Shown here: one piece after another, positions 43,601 through 50,999 of the stretch
Layout: every line of letters begins with the position of its first letter
Position numbering within the stretch: the stretch's first letter is position 1
From: Actinacidiphila paucisporea
GTDB taxonomy: Bacteria; Actinomycetota; Actinomycetes; Streptomycetales; Streptomycetaceae
Length of the DNA stretch: 64,000 nt
NCBI RefSeq assembly: GCF_900142575.1
Contig: NZ_FRBI01000030.1
Span: 1-64,000 of the forward strand
Direction: 5' to 3'
The notes under the pieces: generated by a model
Told to the model about the DNA's origin: nothing
The model's database searches: none
What the model saw: the letters and a program-made list of their open reading frames with translations, nothing else
Program-made: the position numbers and the translations under genes

Positions 43601-44391
43601 ATCGCTCCCTCTCCTAGGATGCGGCTGGCATTGCCCCACATGACCTGTTGCTGCTCCGTGGGGGTCAGGCGCAGCGCCCGCAGCTTCGCGATCTCGACCT
43701 CGTAGGCCTGTGCGGGGTAGTCGGAGCCGAACAGCAGGCGCTCCGCGCCGAGCCGCTCGGCTGCGATCCGGGCGATGATGGTGTAGGTGCCGGATGTCTC
43801 GGCGTAGACGTTCTTCAGCGGCGCCACCGTGTTCACGGCGTGCGCGTCGATGCCGATGAACCCGCAGTGCCCCAGCACGAAGACCACCTCGGGGAAGCAC
43901 TCGGCGAGCGTCGCCAGATCGGCTGTTCCGCAGCCCGGCCGGCCGATCGGCACGACGTATACCGAGTGCCCCGCCTCACCGGCCGCTTCGATCCAGGGCC
44001 TGGTGCGGGGATCGTCGAGCCGCACCCCGTGCACGGCGGGCGCCAGTTCGAGCCCCGCGTATCCGGCCGCCACGGCCCGGTACTCCTTCGGGCCGCGGTG
44101 AGGATTGCCGAACCAGCAGGGCCGCAGCCGGCCGTCGGAGGCCTCACACAGTTGTCGGACTCTCTCGTTGTCCGGTTCCACCTCCATGTGGCCTCCGCTG
44201 ATGATCTGCTCGGCCATCCGGTCCAGGCTGATCACTCCGCCCGCGACCACGACGCTGCGGGTGATACCCGCGGCGTCCATGGCCGCGAGCTGACGCTCGA
44301 CCGCGTCAGGCCCTGGCATCAGCCTGGCGTGGAAGTCCCAAACGCGGCCTTCACTGCTCACGGCAGAACTCGTTGATGGGGTAGCCGACAT
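43597..44391 (-). CDS. Amidohydrolase-2 family protein (benzoxazole cyclase candidate)
   Basis: 264 aa from ATG 44391 (GAGGA upstream), overlapping the GriH-like gene by 41 bp; GTG 44361 would remove 10 residues. TIM-barrel metal hydrolase of the ACMSD/amidohydrolase-2 type: VWDFHARLMPGPDAVERQL (first metal site, with HxR in place of the common HxH), VFVLGHCGFIG (His), LLFGSDYPAQ (Asp). In benzoxazole pathways NatAM-type amidohydrolases close the oxazole ring from an ester/amide intermediate. A decarboxylase role (as in ACMSD) is the main alternative. Confidence 0.82.
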   Translation of the reverse strand: MSATPSTSSAVSSEGRVWDFHARLMPGPDAVERQLAAMDAAGITRSVVVAGGVISLDRMAEQIISGGHMEVEPDNERVRQLCEASDGRLRPCWFGNPHRGPKEYRAVAAGYAGLELAPAVHGVRLDDPRTRPWIEAAGEAGHSVYVVPIGRPGCGTADLATLAECFPEVVFVLGHCGFIGIDAHAVNTVAPLKNVYAETSGTYTIIARIAAERLGAERLLFGSDYPAQAYEVEIAKLRALRLTPTEQQQVMWGNASRILGEGAI

Positions 44392-45457
44392 GGCGATCCT
44401 CGGTGGGCAGGTAGCCCAGCACCTTGTCGCCCGGTTCGATGTGGGTGCTGTTGAGCACCATGCCGCCGGGGCCGAGTACGCGTACGTGCCAGTCGTCCTG
44501 CAGGATCAGGTCGACCTCCCGGCCGTCGGGCGCCACGGCGCTGATCTGCAGCAACGGCCGTGACTCGATCTTCACCCGGCCGACGGTGACGATCCGGGTC
44601 TTGCCGGTGATGTCGACGGCCGTGACGCGGCTGCCCGAGACAAGTTCGCTGAGGTAATTGGTACGGCCCCCTTTGCCAAGGGTGTACGAGTGGATGGCGC
44701 CTGCGTTCACCCGGAATGGGCGGGTCGGCATGTAGGGCAGCGGGTGTGTCTCGCTGACGCACAGGATCATGCCCTTGGAGTGCGAGCCGACAAGGATGCC
44801 CTCGTCCTTGCCGAGGTAGCTGCAGGTGTCGACGCAGGCCCGCTCGCCCATGCCGACGTGCTGGATGCCGGTGACGGTGAGCTCGGTCAGCGCCAGGTCC
44901 GGGGACTGCTCCGCGGCCGCGGCGACCAGTTGGGTGGTCTCGCCGACCTGCACGGGCGCCAGCATCACACCATCGGAGCCCAGCTCCAGGACACCGAAGA
45001 TGATCTGGGACTCCTCGACGTCCTTGGCGACAGTGATGAGGCTGCCCTCGCCCTTGATCGCCGCAGCGATCACGATCTCGAGCGGGATCTTCGTCGGGTC
45101 ACGGAAGTCCAGCACGCTCCACGCCTCGCTCAGCCCGGATCGGCAGGCCTGCTCGAGGCTGTCCGCGTCGACGATCTCTACGTAGCGGCCCCATTGCACC
45201 TCGGGGTAGCGCTGGGTCAGTTCGGCGGTGGAGCCGTGCTTGTCGGTGTCGACGACCACGATCTCGGCGCCGGTCAAGTCCTCGGGGATCGGGTTCTCCC
45301 GCAGCAACAGCACCTTCTTCACTGTCGGCGGCAGTGCGGAGAGGTCGGCGATGTCGTCGGTGACGATCGCGTCGACCCTCTGGTGCACCGCCTCCTCGAG
45401 GACCGCTGCCTTCACCGGGCCTTGAAGCGGGCGTACATCGATCCAGCAGAGCTTCAC
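44351..45457 (-). CDS. GriH-like 3-amino-4-hydroxybenzoate synthase (3-dehydroquinate synthase II family)
   Basis: 368 aa from GTG 45457 with GAGGAGATCCC upstream. It matches the archaeal-type dehydroquinate synthase II family: an N-terminal ASDIVVDTDKHG-like strand (EIVVVDTDKHGSTAEL), KIPLEIVIAAAIKGEGSLIT, GVMLAPVQVGETTQL, HVGMGERACVDTCSYLGKDE and LVGSHSKGMILCVSETH. GriH in grixazone biosynthesis uses the GriI product to form 3-amino-4-hydroxybenzoate. First gene of the leftward operon, 25 kb from its GriI-like partner (18842-19666). A true dehydroquinate synthase role is less likely in a bacterium with the normal shikimate route. Confidence 0.9.
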   Translation of the reverse strand: MKLCWIDVRPLQGPVKAAVLEEAVHQRVDAIVTDDIADLSALPPTVKKVLLLRENPIPEDLTGAEIVVVDTDKHGSTAELTQRYPEVQWGRYVEIVDADSLEQACRSGLSEAWSVLDFRDPTKIPLEIVIAAAIKGEGSLITVAKDVEESQIIFGVLELGSDGVMLAPVQVGETTQLVAAAAEQSPDLALTELTVTGIQHVGMGERACVDTCSYLGKDEGILVGSHSKGMILCVSETHPLPYMPTRPFRVNAGAIHSYTLGKGGRTNYLSELVSGSRVTAVDITGKTRIVTVGRVKIESRPLLQISAVAPDGREVDLILQDDWHVRVLGPGGMVLNSTHIEPGDKVLGYLPTEDRHVGYPINEFCREQ

Positions 45458-46111
45458 GGGATCTCCTCGTCATGGTTTCGCCCGCACGAGGCGGGGTGGT
45501 GGTGACTGGGAACGGCGAGTGGCAATGCCAGATGACCAGGCTGGCGGGCGGCGAGATGCACGCATGCAGCGAGGGAGCCGCCGCAGCCTGGTCCGCGGGC
45601 CTTGCGCGGACCACGGTGTGCATCGCACTCCTCGACGGGTGAGCGGCTGGCGTCGGAATCAGCCTGCGGCAGTACCCCGGGGGTCGGCATCACGCGATCG
45701 CGTGATGCCCGCGACGGCGCTCAATTCTGAGATGAACTCACATCAGTTATGGATCGGCTAAGGGCTGTCCCGCGATCCCTGGTGGAACAGCATGCAGCGT
45801 CAGATACGGTGGTTCGCCAGGCGGAGGGTCGTCCTCATACCGGGTCGTATTCGGACGAGCCCGACAACGCCGCGAGGCGCCGTAGCTGTCGTCGCACGCC
45901 CGCCGGGGATTACGGGACCGCCCTTAGTCACGCCGGTTTTCGCTGTGCGTCGCCTGCGCACTACTCGTCTGGGTAGCGGGGTCGCGGGAAGCAAGAGGTT
46001 TCCGGAACGCCCGATAGCGGAGTTCCGCCAACATCTACGTCGCTCCGTCAGAAATAATGCGCCATGGCGTAGTTGGCCAACTTACGCATCCGCACGCGCG
46101 GACACGCGAAT
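45458..46111. other. Control region of the leftward aminohydroxybenzoate operon
   Basis: About 650 bp without a recognisable gene, between the GriH-like start and the second haloperoxidase. It contains palindrome copy 5 at 45959-45978 and an AT-richer stretch near 45720-45760 that could hold the promoter. Confidence 0.5.
45959..45978. promoter_or_regulatory. Cluster palindrome, copy 5
   Basis: CACTACTCGTCTGGGTAGCG, one arm mismatch, about 500 bp upstream of the GriH-like start. The long distance suggests a long leader or a promoter far from the start. Confidence 0.6.
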
Positions 46112-46145
46112 ACGGGCGGTGCGGTGATGCCCACCACACCGCCCG
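46112..46145 (-). terminator. Hairpin after the second haloperoxidase
   Basis: ACGGGCGGTG and CACCGCCCGT pair perfectly and the stem extends inward with one mismatch, 26 bp beyond the leftward stop at 46171. Confidence 0.6.
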
Positions 46146-46170
46146 TCAGGTCGACCAGGGGGCCAATCGG

Positions 46171-47733
46171 TCAGGAGGCGACGTCGCCGTTGACCTGCCG
46201 CTGCACGAATTCGTAGGCCAGGTCACCGAACTGCGCACCGAACTCGACGGACTTCTCAACCGTCGGCAGGAAATGTACCCCGCCCCAAACCCGGCTATGG
46301 GAACCGTCGTAGACGTACTCGGTCCAGTTTGTGTAGCGCAACTCGACGTCCCGGACGGGTGTTATCTTTGGTTCCACCAACGACATGCCGGCCGGGAGAG
46401 TGTGCGCCAGGTTGAGCTTGTCGTCGTCGAAGAACCGCCGCACCGCCTGCGCCTGAGCGGAGTACAGCGTCGAGGATCCAGATGGGTAGTCGGGGTGGTC
46501 GCCGAGGTTCAGGTAGCTGGTCCACTCGTTGGCGGGGATGTCGTTGACCGTCCCCTTGCCGGGGCCGCCCCAGGCGGTCACTTTGGCGGTGCCGTAGACG
46601 TGCCGGATCGCGCTCCAGGGGCGCACCGCGTCGTACACGGTCTTCTGGTACCAGGCGGCGATCAACGCGTCGTAGAGCGCCACCGTGTTCGTGAACATCA
46701 GGTGGACCCAGCCGTCGAAGTCCAGCTCGTCCTCGTGAGCCATGGCCGCGGCGGCAGCCGAGAGGCCAAGGCCCAGGATCTTGTTGTCGAAGAACTCCGC
46801 CTTCACCTTCAGCTCGTCGGTGAGTCCGGCCGACGCGGCAAGGACCTCATCCGCCGAGCGCTTGTACTCCTTGGCCCGTGTGACGTCGGTGTGATGGGGC
46901 GGGGCGAGCCTGAACTGGCTCGGGCTCTTGTAGGTGTGGGCCTTGACCCGCCCCATCTGCGGTGTGGCGAATTGCTGGACGGTAAAGATTCCCAAGTCGC
47001 CTGCTCCGCCGCCGAGGCGGCGGTTGTGGGTCCACAGCAGCGGCTGCCAGCGCGAGGGGTAGGCCAGTTTGAAGGCGCTGTTGACGGGTTGGTAGCCGGT
47101 GTAGTCCTGATAGGGCTGGCCGTTGTACCTGCGGCCCAGGTCGCCGAGCTGGTTCATACCGTCCTGCCGGGCGAACGCGACGACTGCCTTGCCGGCCAGG
47201 TTGCCGATGCCGATGGGACTGGTCCGGTTCTCAGACATGTCGTCGGGATCCAGGCCGATCTCGGTCATAAGGTCCCGGAAGGCCGTCTCTCTGCCAGGTT
47301 CCACACCCTCGATTACGCGTAGCCCGGCGTAAAGGGCGGCGATGTTCTTGTTCCGGTTCGTGGCGGCCTCGCTGGTGGGGCGGCGGCCCAGCCGGGAGTG
47401 CACGCCGACAGCGGTCGGATGGTATGGCGCTGTCGCGTCGAACCATGCCGTCGTCGAGAGATGGATGAATCGGTGGAGAACGGTCACGTCCATCGGGGCG
47501 ATGGTGTCGTGGAGCGGACGGAACCCGGGCATCAAGTCTCGGATGAAGACGCCGTTGTCGAAGTCGAAGCTGGTGGACTCCGCCGCCGGACCGGTCGGCT
47601 CATCGGCGGAGGCCGTTCCGCTGAGACCCCACGTGCCCAGTGCCGCGGTCGAGACACCGCCGAGACCACCGAGCAGCAGCGATCTGCGCCGAGGGGAGAA
47701 TTCTGAGTCCTGAGAACGCCTGAACGCGGTCAT
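46171..47733 (-). CDS. Vanadium-dependent haloperoxidase (NapH1-like)
   Basis: 520 aa from ATG 47733. A Tat signal (SPRRRSLLLGGLGGVSTAAL) indicates export in folded form. The C-terminal PAP2-like domain keeps the vanadate pocket: Lys and Arg in YQKTVYDAVRPWSAI, the Ser-Gly motif DYPSGSSTLYSAQAQ, Arg481 and the vanadate ligand His487 in HSRVWGGVHF. The residue after Ser-Gly is Ser and not the His of fungal enzymes; I believe streptomycete NapH1-type enzymes share this. Such enzymes chlorinate and cyclise terpenoid side chains of meroterpenoids. About 45% alike by eye in the catalytic domain to the altered copy at 31767. Confidence 0.92.
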   Translation of the reverse strand: MTAFRRSQDSEFSPRRRSLLLGGLGGVSTAALGTWGLSGTASADEPTGPAAESTSFDFDNGVFIRDLMPGFRPLHDTIAPMDVTVLHRFIHLSTTAWFDATAPYHPTAVGVHSRLGRRPTSEAATNRNKNIAALYAGLRVIEGVEPGRETAFRDLMTEIGLDPDDMSENRTSPIGIGNLAGKAVVAFARQDGMNQLGDLGRRYNGQPYQDYTGYQPVNSAFKLAYPSRWQPLLWTHNRRLGGGAGDLGIFTVQQFATPQMGRVKAHTYKSPSQFRLAPPHHTDVTRAKEYKRSADEVLAASAGLTDELKVKAEFFDNKILGLGLSAAAAAMAHEDELDFDGWVHLMFTNTVALYDALIAAWYQKTVYDAVRPWSAIRHVYGTAKVTAWGGPGKGTVNDIPANEWTSYLNLGDHPDYPSGSSTLYSAQAQAVRRFFDDDKLNLAHTLPAGMSLVEPKITPVRDVELRYTNWTEYVYDGSHSRVWGGVHFLPTVEKSVEFGAQFGDLAYEFVQRQVNGDVAS

Positions 47734-48277
47734 GGGTTGTGTCCTCTTCTTCCTTAGCGCGTGGGCTCTGCACTTTTGCGTATGGACGCTTGCGCGAGGG
47801 TCCGAATCGCAGCACTACTAGAAAGTTGCACTGTGCGAATGTGCGATCAATGAATTCGGCCTCGCGTCTACCGCACCACCAGGCAGAAGGAACTACCTGC
47901 GTTGCCGAGGATGGGGTTGGCCTGGCGGCCTGGTCAGACGGCGACCGGAATACGCGGACGCCACGCACCGCGTGCTGGCGACACTGGGATGCGTACTCTC
48001 ACAGTGGTCCGGTGCGTCCCACTCCCTTCCGGCATGTGATCGGCTTGTCATGACGGTAATCGCGGCATACCGTGCTGCCCACTACTCGTGTGGGTAGTGG
48101 TCAGATGAATCGGCGGACCGGTGCGGGGCGACGACGAGGTGCGCTGCTACTGCACTTCGCCGTGCCATCCGATTCTGAACGTCGAACAGGCGACGGAAAC
48201 CATCGGGACATGGGCGAAGAGGGAGCGGCGACGGGAGACCTTCGGGAAACAGTCCGCCCCTCATTGAGTCGTAGAGG
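47734..48277. other. Upstream region of the haloperoxidase gene
   Basis: About 540 bp without a convincing gene. Palindrome copy 6 lies at 48080-48099. Part of 48190-48277 resembles a short copy of the DAHP synthase 3' end: the + strand reads LNVEQATETIGTWAKR, beside LNVEQATELIEVWAKG at the end of the DAHP synthase, so a fragment of a second copy may be present. Confidence 0.5.
48080..48099. promoter_or_regulatory. Cluster palindrome, copy 6 (best match)
   Basis: CACTACTCGTGTGGGTAGTG, perfect arms, 347 bp before the haloperoxidase start and 140 bp after the end of the DAHP-like fragment's neighbour gene (48278). Core identical to copy 2. Confidence 0.7.
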
Positions 48278-48940
48278 TCAGCGGACTGGCGGGGCCACCA
48301 GACCGGATTCGTACGCGAAGATCACGAGTTGGGCGCGGTCGCGGGCGTGCAGCTTAGCCATGGCCCTGTTGACGTGGGTCTTGGCCGTCAGGGGACTGAT
48401 CACCATGCGGTCGGCGATCTCGTCGTTGCACAGGCCCTGCGCTACCAGGATGACGGCCTCGCGTTCACGGTTGGTCAGCCCCGCTGGCTCAGCGTCCGCT
48501 TCCTTGGGCAGTGGCTGGGCGATGTACCGGTCGATCAGACTGCGGGTGATCGAAGGGGCGAGCAGTGCGTCGCCACGGGCGGCAACCCGTACTGCGTGCA
48601 CGAAGTCGTCCGGCTCTATGTCTTTGACGATGAACCCGGCGGCGCCGGCGCGCAACGCGTTGAAGACGTACTCATCGAAACAGTAGTTGGTCAGGATGAC
48701 GACGTGCACGTGGGACAGGGCCGGGTCCGCGGCGATGTGCCGGGTTGCCTCGATGCCGTCCATGACCGGCATCTGGATGTCGACGAGCACGATGTCGGGC
48801 AGGTGTTCCCGGACAAGAGCCAGGCACTCCCTGCCGTCGGCGGCTTCGGCCACCACCTCGATGTCGTCCTCGACCTCCAGGAGCGCGCGGAATCCGCTGC
48901 GCAGTAGCGGCTGGTCGTCGACCAGCAGGATACGGATCAT
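48278..48940 (-). CDS. NarL-type response regulator
   Basis: 220 aa. Receiver with LLVDDQ, phospho-acceptor in IVLVDIQMPVMDG and switch Lys in GFIVKDIEPDD; C-terminal LuxR helix-turn-helix LTNREREAVILVAQG with SPLTAKTHVNRAMAKL. Its ATG overlaps the kinase stop. A near-duplicate is encoded at 14535-15197; the helix-turn-helix recognition helices are nearly the same, so both may read the same DNA site. Confidence 0.94.
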   Translation of the reverse strand: MIRILLVDDQPLLRSGFRALLEVEDDIEVVAEAADGRECLALVREHLPDIVLVDIQMPVMDGIEATRHIAADPALSHVHVVILTNYCFDEYVFNALRAGAAGFIVKDIEPDDFVHAVRVAARGDALLAPSITRSLIDRYIAQPLPKEADAEPAGLTNREREAVILVAQGLCNDEIADRMVISPLTAKTHVNRAMAKLHARDRAQLVIFAYESGLVAPPVR

Positions 48941-50064
48941 GAGGACCGGTCCAGGGGGAGTTCGGCCTGGACGGAGAAGCCCCCTTCGCTGCGTGCCTCG
49001 GTGCGCAGCCGGCCGCCGAGGGCCGTGACCCGCTCGCGCATCCCGATCAGCCCGACGCCCGGCTTCGGGACGGCGCCCGGTTTCATCCTCCCGTCATCGT
49101 CAACCCGGATGGCAAGGGCGCTGGGACCGTAGTCGATCCGTACCGATGCCTTCGAGGCTGCGGCGTGCCGGGCGATGTTGGTGAGCGACTCCTGGACAAT
49201 CCTGTAGGCGGCCCGGTCGAGCGCTCCCGGCACGTCGCAGCGTTGCCCAACGATCGTCAGCGTCGCGTCCAGGCCGTCCTTGCGGGCTCGCTCCACCAGC
49301 GCCGGCGCGCTGTCGAGGCCGTGCGGCGGGGTCTTCCTGTCGTCGCGCAGCGCCTCCAGGGTCGCGCGCAGTTCCCGGGACGCCTCACGGCCGGCCTGAT
49401 GAATGGCGAGCAGGGCCTGCGGCACCTGCTCGCCGCGCTTCCGGGCCAAGTGGACGGCCACTTCGGACTGCACTTTGATGACGGAGATCTGGTGGGTGAG
49501 CGTGTCGTGCAGCTCCCGCGCGATATGGAGCCGCTCCTCGTCGGCGCGGCGCCGCGCGGTCTCCTCCCGGGTGCGCTCTGCCTCATCCGCCCGCCGCTCG
49601 GCCTGCCGCAGCGCTTCGCCTGCGGCACCGGCAGCGATCAGCCAGGCACCTTCGAGAGCGCCCCGGCCCTGAGCCAATGCCTCGCCCAGATTGTGCAGTT
49701 GGGCCAGGGCAGCCAGAGGCAGTGCAGCCAGCATGGCCACGGACGCCGCCACGGTGATGCTCCGGTGCCCCGCTCGCACGGCCGCGTAAACCGCGAACAG
49801 GTAGGCAACGGCGGGCACGTCCAGACCGGCTGCTTGGTAGCCCACAGCGCACAGCCCGGTGACGGCCAGGACTACAAGAGGAGCGCGTCGACGGGCGGCC
49901 AGCGCCAGGCCGCCGACCGCCAGCAGCACGTAGCCGAGCAGGTGGGGACGCGAGGCCGAGTGCTCCGCGGACAGTCCGGTGATCAGCAGCGTTGCCGCCA
50001 CGCCGACAGCGATCGCCCAGTCTCTGACATCAGCCCGGACACTGAAACGTACAGTGCTGCTCAT
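48937..50064 (-). CDS. NarL/DesK-type sensor histidine kinase
   Basis: About 375 aa from ATG 50064 (MSSTVRFSVRADVRDW); 22 further codons upstream are open but unsupported. Four to five hydrophobic segments in 20-140, a coiled coil rich in Arg/Glu (EALRQAERRADEAERTREE), the HisKA_3 phospho-His in LHIARELHDTLTHQISVI, and a HATPase domain with ESLTNIARHA (N box) and GVGLIGMRERVTALGG (G box). Couples to the response regulator at 48278 by ATGA overlap. Signal unknown. Confidence 0.93.
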   Translation of the reverse strand: MSSTVRFSVRADVRDWAIAVGVAATLLITGLSAEHSASRPHLLGYVLLAVGGLALAARRRAPLVVLAVTGLCAVGYQAAGLDVPAVAYLFAVYAAVRAGHRSITVAASVAMLAALPLAALAQLHNLGEALAQGRGALEGAWLIAAGAAGEALRQAERRADEAERTREETARRRADEERLHIARELHDTLTHQISVIKVQSEVAVHLARKRGEQVPQALLAIHQAGREASRELRATLEALRDDRKTPPHGLDSAPALVERARKDGLDATLTIVGQRCDVPGALDRAAYRIVQESLTNIARHAAASKASVRIDYGPSALAIRVDDDGRMKPGAVPKPGVGLIGMRERVTALGGRLRTEARSEGGFSVQAELPLDRSS

Positions 50065-50364
50065 GCACGCACCGTAGCGGTACTCGGGTTGTGAGTGAAT
50101 CGTGCTGGCGGACGAGCGGGGGGATACCACGCACGCGGTATTCGGGCACTGCCTGCGGCATGGGCAGTAGTGCGAAGTGCATCCGTTCGCGGGATGACGG
50201 GTTGCCCCCGGGAGGGCAAGCTGGGCATCGACCGGCGAGGCTCATCCCCGTTGGGCTTCGCCGGTTGCGACCATCCGGGTGGGACCTGTCCTGGCCCCAC
50301 CGTGAATGAACGACCTGCCGGCGCTGATCGTATGGACGGCGCCAGACACAGGAGGTGCCCCGTC

Positions 50365-50754
50365 ATGCACGACAGCGCTGAAGACGTGGTCAGTGTCCGC
50401 TATTTCGCGGACGACATGCAGGCCGCCATCGACTTCTACACCACCCATCTCGGGTTCGCGGTGCAGCTCAGCTCCGTCCCTGCCTTCGCCGCACTCACCC
50501 GTGGCCGTCTGCGACTGGTGTTGAGTGGAGCGGGAAGCTCGGGCGCACGGGCGATGCCCGACGGACGTGTGCCGCAGCCGGGCGGCTGGAACCGTATCCT
50601 CCTGATGACGCAGGACATCGACGCCGAGGTCGAGCGGCTACAGGCCGCCGGGCTTAAGTTCCGAGGCGAGATCGTCACCGGGGTCGGCGGTTCTCAGATC
50701 GTGCTTGACGACCCCTGCGGCAACCCGGTCGAGCTCTTCCAGCCCACGCTGTAG
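50365..50754 (+). CDS. VOC-family (glyoxalase/bleomycin-resistance fold) protein
   Basis: 129 aa; ATG 50365 follows GGAGG by nine bases. The paired beta-alpha-beta units are VVSVRYFADDMQAAIDFYTT and RILLMTQDIDAEVERLQAAG, ending IVLDDPCGNPVELFQP with the usual metal Glu. Could be a dioxygenase, isomerase or drug-binding resistance protein. A small inverted repeat (GCCCAG/CTGGGC) follows the stop. Confidence 0.85.
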   Translation: MHDSAEDVVSVRYFADDMQAAIDFYTTHLGFAVQLSSVPAFAALTRGRLRLVLSGAGSSGARAMPDGRVPQPGGWNRILLMTQDIDAEVERLQAAGLKFRGEIVTGVGGSQIVLDDPCGNPVELFQPTL

Positions 50755-50999
50755 CCCAGATCAGGCTGGGCCGATGGGGGCCACCGGTCGGCTGAAACTA
50801 TCGTAGGACATCTCGCTGAGACCGGTGGCGATTTTCGTGAGGCTGAAAGTTCGCAGCGTGCCGGCGGCGAGGTTTCGGAGGGTGGCCATCCGCGCGAGCG
50901 GTTGCGCGGAGGCCTCGCGGCATCGGCCCGCCGACGGTCACCCCCGATGGGTTTGTCCCGACCTGCCCACCGACCGTGCAGCACACCGGCCGGTGGGCC

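Noticed and set aside
46057..47322. 421-residue rightward frame opposite the second haloperoxidase
   Set aside because: Antisense shadow; Val/Gly/Arg-rich without motifs.
6845..47733. Naphthoquinone meroterpenoid cluster (naphterpin/napyradiomycin type)
   Set aside because: The mevalonate operon, prenyltransferase and haloperoxidases fit, but there is no type III polyketide synthase for 1,3,6,8-tetrahydroxynaphthalene.
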